From contig CM119267.1 of the NCBI GenBank assembly GCA_051294375.1, positions 14,253,694 to 14,317,693 on the forward strand: 64,000 bases of DNA, given 5' to 3'. Shown piece after piece: positions 57,249 to 64,000 of this stretch. A program made the position numbers and the translations under genes. The stretch's first letter is position 1. The number at the start of each line of letters is the position of its first letter. Under the pieces are notes generated by a model. The model had not been told where the DNA came from and did not search any database. It saw nothing but the letters and a program-made list of their open reading frames with translations. The DNA comes from Paraspadella gotoi (Eukaryota > Chaetognatha).

Positions 57249-59241
57249 ATGGAAGGGTCCGATTTAACCGTTGTCAGCTCTTTAACGGAAGATGAAAATG
57301 ATGAGACGATCACAGTGAGCCTCGAAGATGTCGTTGTAGCCCAAAGTCCCGAGCTCCGCGGCAGCAAATTTCAAGTCGTTTCTCAAGAGATCCAAGATTG
57401 CAAACCACTTAAGAGGAAACTGTCCCATGATGAAGTCGAGGACTCCATATCCTCGACTTCTTTCTCCAAAAGAATTAAAGTAGTCGCCAACGCTAACGTT
57501 CTCCGGCGGACCGAGTCTCATCCTCGTTCTGCTTTCGCTGTTTCCGATCAAAGTGGAGTTTTTCTTCGGTCAAACTTACCTTCACCCAGCGAAAGGATCA
57601 TTGGTGGTGACGAATTGGCACAGGTATTGAAACAAGAAAATATACTTTTTTATTTTTCCAGCCTTTGCCTTTTTTACGAAGTACGTATTTTTAGGGTGAA
57701 TTTGTGGCTCAGAATCTGCTAGTAAATGCTCCAAACGTTTACCCAATTTGTGAAAGAATTGAGCCTTCGTATAAATGTTCAAAATGTGATGTCGTTTCTA
57801 CGTCATTCGAAGTTTTCCAACACCATTTACAGGTATATATTGAATTATTTTGCCATAGCTTCTCTTTGCAAGATCGTAATTCGCCTCTCCTTTTCCAGAG
57901 CCACCAAAAGTCAACCAGCTATAACAAAAAAAGCAACGGTAACGTTGCCGTTCCATGTGATTTTTGTCCATCAATTTTTACTAGCGCCGAAGAATTTGCT
58001 CTTCACATAAAATCAGTTCATTTATCTGGGGCATCGAGTGATTCTCATTTCGAAGAGCCTTCGCAGCCTTTGGCAGAGACCGTGTCTTTTTCGGTAAATA
58101 ACGATGTACATACTGAACCTGTTGAGTCTTCTTTATCTGCTGATTTTATGACCGTTGCTCAGGACGAGCTTGGCAATTTGCTTCTTGTGGCAGAAAGTAA
58201 CATTGCTGTCGCTCAGAATAGGGAAGTAAATTCCATTTTTCCAGAAAATGTCGACTTTTTTCAAGATGCGGAAACTGGCTTGTTATATTCCATAAGTTCA
58301 GAATCTAACCTTCAAAATTCTACACTTATAACTCCCCACACAGCAGTCAATAATGCTGCCTTTGATACTCAGACGTTGACCAATTCCAACAATGCATGCT
58401 CAATATCTTTTATGGATGGTCCTTTGACAGTTGTTGATAGTGAAAACAATCTTTTTCGCAATCAAGCGGCGACTACTGTAGTCGATACGCTGTCAAACTT
58501 AACAAAATCAGTGGCAAAAGAAACCGGGCTCCATAATGCAGCAAGGTTTGAAGATGGAAGAGGCGACTCTTCTCTAAGGATTGATGATTCGGAGCTACAA
58601 AATCTCTTTCCTGTTAAAGATCGCCAAGAAATTCCAGAACCTACTGTCGTCGAAAATATCGGTTGCGGAGTCAATTATGTACATCCTATTTACTTTTGCG
58701 GAACTTGTCAATTTAACACCGACTCTATAGTTAAAATTAGCCAGCATATTGTTGCCACTCATCCTTTAAGTGCAAATCCGCCGATTAAACCAAATTCAAT
58801 AAAATCGGGGCTGAAACGATGTGCGTTTTGTTCTTTTACTTATAAAGTCATTCATCGCTTGACCGTTCACTTAATGCGAAGACACAAACCTACGACATCA
58901 AAGACAAACCAGTCCGAAAGCGCCTCCCTAAATAAAATTGTCTCTGATCCAAGAAGTTGTACGCTCTGCGGTTTCTTCGCCCAGAAAAGCAGTGCAATGT
59001 TTCGCCATTTATTGCAAGTAAGATTAGTTAAGTCAACTTGAAATGTAGAAGTCATGGTTACTAATAAAAACGTTTGTTTTAGGCTCACAAATTGGTCGTC
59101 TTTACAAATGAGTTTGGTAAAGAATATGTTGTAGATGCCGCCAGATGGTGGAGTTTACAGGAACAATATCAGAACGCGCAAAGGCCTGCGTTGCAAGGTA
59201 TAATTAATACATGTTACAATGAATTAGCTGATAATGATTAA
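57249..59241 (+). CDS. C2H2 zinc-finger protein with five fingers
   Basis: Exons 57249..57623, 57695..57832, 57899..59017 and 59083..59241 give 596 residues. After a Ser/Glu-rich N-terminus there are two fingers (YKCSKCDVVSTS...HHLQSH and VPCDFCPSIF...HIKSVH), an acidic Ser/Asn linker of about 200 residues, and three more (YFCGTCQFNT...HIVATH, KRCAFCSFTY...HLMRRH, RSCTLCGFFA...HLLQAH). In fingers 1 and 5 the intron falls at the same codon, just before the last His pair is completed. The C-terminus has AARWWSLQEQY. Likely a nuclear DNA- or RNA-binding factor; I cannot name it. AATAAA lies at 59273. RAB3GAP1 ends 137 bp upstream. Confidence 0.82.
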
Positions 59242-61933
59242 GATATATATTATACAATTATACATAATTTTAAATAAAGCCTTGTTTCATTTTTATTTTG
59301 TCGCATGAAAAAATATGGCTTCGAATTATATATTTTTATAAATTGTTGAGATTCAAATAAATTGGGCATAATATTAAAAACAGAAGGTAGCTGAAATTAA
59401 GTAATTAAGTAGCATAATGGAAAATACAATTGTCGCGGTTACTTTCCAGCTATTTTTCGGCATTTTAATATAAGAATCGAAAAATAAAATTTAGATTTTG
59501 AGAAACTTTGGCCTCTTGTAATTTATTTATTTTTTTTTCTTTTATACTAATTTCCTGTTCTTTTTTATTTATTTTTAAGTTAAACTGTTACTATTAAAAA
59601 TCTCTGCCTTTTCTCAGTCTCATGGTTATTGCATCATCTCCATTAGGATATATTCATGGATGAATCTTAATTCATATGTCTAAAAAAAGAGCAGAATTAA
59701 AAATAAATTGATGCTGTAGATGCTCCAGAATATTCTTTATATATTGTAAAGTATCAATAAAAGTTATATGTCTCCAGGTAACCTTTCTGTAAGTAAAGTT
59801 ATCATTTATATTTATATCTGGATGTATTATCAGAATCAAATATCAAACGAGTACAAAAAAAGAAAAATTAAAGATTTTAGACCTTGCCAGAAAATTAAAA
59901 GTTTTTGATCTCGCTTAGTAGTAGGGTAGAAAATGCTCCTCACCCATGACCATATTTTTTACAATAATCCTCATTATAATAAAATTACAGGAAATGCTGC
60001 CAACTTTTAAAAAAATGCTGCAAAACTGAAAAATTAAGGTATTTCATTCATATCTTGAATGGAATTAATGATACGCGGAGAAAACCCGTTTTAATCTTTA
60101 GAGCGTTAAAAACTGTACATGTTAGACATCTTACTTGATGAAATAAGCAAATTTTTTGTGATAAGATACTTTTTAAAAATGGATGTCTTGCATTTTACAA
60201 AAGGGTATTTTAGACTATTTTTTAAAAAGCTATGTTTGTTATTTTAGATCATTCAATATAAACAGCTAATTGACTTTCTATTGATGGAAGTAATTTTTTT
60301 ATTCTAATTAGTTTATGATTTATTAATTTTTTTATTATTTCCACTAAAATCTTGTAACTTATAGAAGCATTAGCTTCAATTTCTGTACTGAAAGAAGCAT
60401 GTCAGTTCCTAACCTAAAGAATTAAGGTTTGCCGCTGGCTAATTCATTTAAAAAGCGGGACTGATAGTTCAAAATATTGGGTCCAATACCTTTTTTGGAA
60501 ATAACTTTGGGTCCTTTTTGAAAACAGATGATCCTAAATTAAAACTGACCGATAAAACTAGGAGGGGTTACCGAAGGACCAACAAATAAAATTATAAAGG
60601 TAGAATTTGCCTTAAGCTTAAGTTAAGCAAATCCAGCTAAAAAGTATGCTATATCAATTTTTAACTTTCTATGTATCGTCTGAAAGCTGAAATCAAAATG
60701 ATTTTAAAAATATAATTAGTTATATACTTAGTAAAACCGGACATCCTCTTTTGGAAGTATTTGTATTCTTTTTATAATTAATAATTTTATGCTGTTGAGA
60801 AAGAATCTTTTTATTCAGTCTTAGGGAGGTTAGAATATATATAAAATCTATTTATGGGCCAAAAAATATATTTAACAATGAAATTAACCGACATTTCCAA
60901 ACCGCGATAATTTTTTTTCCATCTTGGTAAGAATACAACTTTTTCAAAAATTATCATTAACCCTCACATCCCTTAACACCACCCTGGAAACTAATTTTAG
61001 TTTTGGTAACTTTTGTAGTTTTAATTTAAAGATTAAAAAAAAAATGTATGTGTATAAAAAATACGCTTTTTCTAATATTAATATGCTTATTTTGAGTGTA
61101 ATATGATAAAAAATACTAGTGAGTTATAAAAAAAAGTGGTATATGAAAATATTTAATTTTTTTAAGGTTAAAATAATTTTTTTTAATATAAATTAATGTT
61201 AAATAATATAATATATTTTAATTCTAAAATCAAATGATATATATATCAAAATCCCCAGAGGGTAAATTAAGTATAGGTTTGATAATAAATAAAAAACATT
61301 ATTGTAATGTGATAAATGATTGTTTTTATAAAATTGTTATAAAAATTGAGATGGCCAAATTTTTCTTTTCATCCATCTTTGAACCTCACACCTGTGTTTT
61401 TAATTGCATTTTACCAAACATTAGCTCAGTCGAATCGAAAAAAGCTAATTTTTTTAGATATATCATTTTCTCTCTGAGATTTTGATATTAAATGGGTAAA
61501 AGGTTTTGGCGACTTATTCATTTTCCAAGATGGTACTCTTCACCTTCACCACCCCAAACCTTAACCAGTCTTAACCTTAACTACCCTTAACCTTAACTAC
61601 CCTTAACCACCTATAACCTCAACTACCCTTAACCACCTATAACCTCAACTACCCCTCACCTCAACTACCCCTTACCACCCATAAACCCAAACCTAAAAAA
61701 ATATTTATATATGCGAGTAGTAAAATAACCGACTGGGTAGGTTCCAGTCGGCTTAAGTAAATATAGTGCTTTTATCCCACCTGATTCAAGAAAAATGCGT
61801 ACGACTTATTAAAAATATTTTACACGCGTCAAACTGTCTCTTGCGCGTTAGGAAAAATGGTACTGAATTTTAAATTGTCCCGAAATTCTTTCAACCCAAG
61901 CTTTTTGTTTTCAAAGTGGAACTGAAGAGCGTG
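59242..61933. other. Intergenic, 2.7 kb, very AT-rich
   Basis: Longest gap without a recognised transposon. It holds the polyadenylation signal of the zinc-finger gene, then AT-rich sequence with poly-T runs, and a telomere-like tract near 61552-61690. Small open frames (60924-61106, 61234-61485) look like composition artefacts. An upstream exon of the Ser-rich gene could lie near its 3' end. Confidence 0.5.
61552..61690. repeat. Degenerate telomere-like CCCTTAAC / CTACCCTTAACC tract
   Basis: C-rich repeats such as CCTTAACTACCCTTAACC and CCTATAACCTCAACTACCC run for about 140 bp, drifting to CTCAACTACCCC. They resemble but do not equal the animal CCCTAA telomere repeat. Confidence 0.65.
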
Positions 61934-62956
61934 ATGACGAAGGTCCTCGAATCACTGCCGGCGACATCGGTGATGCGTCGACATTCCGTTTCCGATCAAC
62001 AGATTTCTACGTCAGACGACGATGTTATGATTCTCAACGTGAACCTCGAAGAAGCAAAACCCTCGTCGACACCGAATTCGATAATGGAACCGAATTTTTC
62101 GAATGAACCGATTACCAATGGGTCCGCTCCTAAAGTTTTAAGCCGCGCTTCGGGCTCTCGCAGTCGCCCTCCATCCCAATCACTTTCGCCCGTCGCTATT
62201 AGCGCTCAAGCCCGCGTCACCGTTTCCGAAAAATCGGGCTCAAAAAAAGCAACGGCGGCCAAAGGTTCCTTCTCCCCAGTTACCATCATTCCAGCCTCTT
62301 CCGGGTCCAAATCGAAAAAAGGTGCAGTGGTGAATCGCGACGTGGGGAAACCCTCCGTTCTTTCACGAATGGCACCTCGATCCATAACTATATTGGAGGA
62401 TTCGTCATCGAATGCTAAGAGCGTTGGAGGAGCTGGCCAGACAAATGCTCAAGTTGCCTCATCCACTCCGAACATCCAACGACAGGCTGCGACAACCGGG
62501 TCGCTTGTTTACCATTCCGTTTCTACTGAATCGGCCGAGCCGGAACCGTGGCTCGATGCATCTCGCGCTCTTGAAGCCAATCTCGAATTGCCATCAAACC
62601 TGCCCGTTGCAAATGACCAATTTGTCTACCTTCAACTGTCCAATGGAGATATCGGAAAAATTTCCACTGCGGACTTTTTACAGTTGCAGCAACAAGCATC
62701 ATGTCCGGAAAGAACCAGCGTTGGATCAATTCGACTAAACCAGAATCAGAATGACGACGTCAATTATAAAGTATTCGAAGAATTTTATCAAACCGATTCA
62801 TCTTCTTCCTCTTCGTTAATTGTTCAAGGCGTTGACGGAATCGTAGGGGTCGACGAACGAGTAACTTTTAATGAACCACTTGGCGCCCCGGATGCATCCA
62901 TAGGGGCTCAACTGGTTGATATCGATGGACAACTTTTTCAAATACAAGTACCGTGA
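61934..62956 (+). CDS. Ser-rich unrecognised protein, 340 residues
   Basis: I do not recognise it. The first ATG is 61934; the frame is open upstream to 61916 with no ATG, and an acceptor-like TTTTCAAAG ends at 61916, so a 5' exon is possible. The N-terminal part has MRRHSVSDQQISTSDDD, followed by about 150 residues of Ser/Pro/Lys low complexity (SRASGSRSRPPSQSLSP). The C-terminal part (about 215-340) looks folded or interaction-prone, with FVYLQLSNGDIGKIST and LVDIDGQLFQIQVP, both short beta-like strands. Codon usage and base composition match its neighbours, supporting a real gene. LAMTOR5 begins 147 bp downstream, after AATAAA at 63009. Confidence 0.7.
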   Translation: MTKVLESLPATSVMRRHSVSDQQISTSDDDVMILNVNLEEAKPSSTPNSIMEPNFSNEPITNGSAPKVLSRASGSRSRPPSQSLSPVAISAQARVTVSEKSGSKKATAAKGSFSPVTIIPASSGSKSKKGAVVNRDVGKPSVLSRMAPRSITILEDSSSNAKSVGGAGQTNAQVASSTPNIQRQAATTGSLVYHSVSTESAEPEPWLDASRALEANLELPSNLPVANDQFVYLQLSNGDIGKISTADFLQLQQQASCPERTSVGSIRLNQNQNDDVNYKVFEEFYQTDSSSSSSLIVQGVDGIVGVDERVTFNEPLGAPDASIGAQLVDIDGQLFQIQVP

Positions 62957-63080
62957 TCTTGCCGTTTCTTAGCCATTAACTACATATTTCCTCTTTTAAG
63001 TTGATTTGAATAAAACGATTATTTTTATTTTTAGCTCCTGCTGATTTGATTAGACTTTTGTTATAGTTTACGTTATTGTT

Positions 63081-63092
63081 ATATTTTTCCAG
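63081..63092 (+). promoter_or_regulatory. Splice or trans-splice acceptor before LAMTOR5
   Basis: ATATTTTTCCAG ends 11 bp before the LAMTOR5 ATG, with AATAAA (63009) of the preceding gene about 80 bp earlier. That is the spacing expected where one gene is polyadenylated and the next is trans-spliced. Confidence 0.55.
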
Positions 63093-63103
63093 AGAAAAAA
63101 ATC

Positions 63104-63376
63104 ATGGAAAAAACCATGGCTAAGCACTTGGAGGACGCTCTTGACCAACCGGGTGTCATTGGAGCGCTGACTACCGATCAGGGCGGCCTCCCACTATGCG
63201 TAAAAGGAGCAATCAATGCCTCCAACGCGGGATGCATTGCGGCGGCGGCGGAGAAAGCTTCCATGTTACATCCTGAGAAAAGAAATCCTGTGATAATCAT
63301 TGACATTTGTGACGGGAATTCGCTTATGGTCAAGCAGGATGAGTTGAGCACCACTATCGTCCACAAAAAAAATTAA
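63104..63376 (+). CDS. LAMTOR5: LAMTOR5 (HBXIP), Ragulator subunit
   Basis: Roadblock-fold subunit of the lysosomal Ragulator complex, which anchors Rag GTPases and mTORC1. Single exon, 90 residues (human short form 91). MEKTMAKHLEDALDQPGVIG and the closing TTIVHKKN match the family (MEATLEQHLED... and VAVHKM). The stop TAA is followed after six sense codons by the ATG of ACTMAP in the same frame. Confidence 0.92.
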   Translation: MEKTMAKHLEDALDQPGVIGALTTDQGGLPLCVKGAINASNAGCIAAAAEKASMLHPEKRNPVIIIDICDGNSLMVKQDELSTTIVHKKN

Positions 63377-63394
63377 AAAAAGACAAAAGACAAT

Positions 63395-64000
63395 ATGAAT
63401 CAAACAATTCCGACGCCCTTCTGTCCCCCACTTTTACATCCTCCTCCTCCTCCCGTACCACCTCCTCCTTCTGAACCTCCTCCTACTCCTAACCACCTTC
63501 AACCTTCCTGCACTAATGAACAATTAAATAAATATAGTGACCAAAACTATTACCCATTGTCCTCCATTGAAAAAGAACTGGTGTTGGCTTTGTCTCGCTC
63601 CGGTTTCGAACGCCAAACTTTCGAACTTATCATTCCGTCGCACATTCCCGAGATTAAGCTGCAGCGTGGTCCAACCTGCGGAATTACTGCGCTTCGAATG
63701 GCCTTGGACCTGGCAAGGGAGAACAACGCTAAAATACCTTTCCTATCCGACGAGGATATTATAACTATAGCTAAACAACGGGGATTTACAACTTATGGAG
63801 AAATTTTTTCTTGTTCGAATTTGCTCGACTTGGCCAAGACGCTTTTTGTCGAAGCGGCCTCACTTGAGATGGAGTTCCCTTCGACGGACTTTCCAACGAT
63901 CAAGCACAAGGTTGTGGAACATTTGAAGTCCCGAGGAACGATTCTCGTTCCTTACGACAAGGACCGGGACTTCACCCCTTGTTCACGTGGGGGATCTAAG
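63395..64000 (+). CDS. ACTMAP: ACTMAP actin maturation protease, 5' part; continues past window
   Basis: Open from ATG 63395 to the window end (202 codons). ACTMAP removes the acetylated N-terminal Met/Cys of actin. The Pro-rich N-terminus (LLHPPPPPVPPPPSEPPPTP) matches the human protein, which binds profilin there. The catalytic segment QRGPTCGITALRM contains the nucleophile Cys, and RGFTTYGEIFS and ILVPYDKD...PC follow as in human. The downstream His of the catalytic site lies beyond the window. The start is only 18 bp after the LAMTOR5 stop and no pyrimidine-AG acceptor lies between, so translation from a shared mRNA is likely. Confidence 0.85.
   Translation, partial: MNQTIPTPFCPPLLHPPPPPVPPPPSEPPPTPNHLQPSCTNEQLNKYSDQNYYPLSSIEKELVLALSRSGFERQTFELIIPSHIPEIKLQRGPTCGITALRMALDLARENNAKIPFLSDEDIITIAKQRGFTTYGEIFSCSNLLDLAKTLFVEAASLEMEFPSTDFPTIKHKVVEHLKSRGTILVPYDKDRDFTPCSRGGSK

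Noticed and set aside
60924-61485. Small open frames in the 59-62 kb gap
   Set aside because: Lys/Ile/Phe-rich translations of AT-rich DNA with no domain or splice support.

Overview
This is nuclear DNA from an animal. Genes have short spliceosomal introns (mostly 60-250 bp, GT-AG with one GC-AG), and the set includes animal-typical proteins: a Daple/Girdin-type CCDC88 protein with a G-protein-activating motif, TET dioxygenase, HGSNAT, TBC1D32, RAB3GAP1, ZRANB3, CDIN1, LAMTOR5 and ACTMAP. The genome is compact and AT-rich between genes. I cannot fix the phylum. The compactness, operon-like spacing and acceptor-like sites just before start codons would suit an early-branching or otherwise reduced invertebrate that uses spliced-leader trans-splicing, but that is inference.

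All 23 genes lie on the + strand. In order: 3' part of a CCDC88/Daple gene; hexokinase; alpha-tubulin; CTR9; a novel protein with two matched zinc-binding modules; HGSNAT; a HAUS5-like augmin subunit; a small basic protein; SURF2; RAD54; METTL5; CDIN1; FTCDNL1; a compact TET with a C2H2 finger; ZRANB3; LSM5; TBC1D32; TTI2; RAB3GAP1; a five-finger C2H2 protein; a Ser-rich unknown; LAMTOR5; and the 5' part of ACTMAP. Thirteen neighbouring pairs are only 18-266 bp apart, and many starts sit just after a pyrimidine-AG site. This suggests clusters processed from shared precursors: CTR9-unknown, HGSNAT-HAUS5-small gene-SURF2-RAD54-METTL5-CDIN1, ZRANB3-LSM5-TBC1D32, TTI2-RAB3GAP1-zinc finger, and Ser-rich unknown-LAMTOR5-ACTMAP. 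LAMTOR5 and ACTMAP share one reading frame, separated by a single TAA.

The long gaps and long introns are mostly mobile DNA. I recognise at least six families by their ends: a 742-bp terminal-repeat element in an alpha-tubulin intron, with a solo repeat in ZRANB3; family A (14-bp inverted ends, four copies); family B (11-bp inverted ends, four copies plus one decayed); a Tc1/mariner-like MITE before FTCDNL1; a 29-bp inverted-repeat pair in the RAD54 intron; and a 19-bp inverted-repeat element in the ZRANB3 intron. Family A is nested in B at 29.3-31.6 kb and carries a pyrimidine tract of about 700 bp.

The products fall into broad housekeeping themes: DNA repair and fork remodelling (RAD54, ZRANB3, TTI2), RNA and transcription (CTR9, METTL5, LSM5, SURF2), cytoskeleton and cilia (alpha-tubulin, HAUS5, TBC1D32, CCDC88, ACTMAP), membrane and lysosome (HGSNAT, LAMTOR5, RAB3GAP1), and DNA methylation (TET). 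Exon joins were inferred by eye from splice signals, frame and protein homology, with no transcript data.
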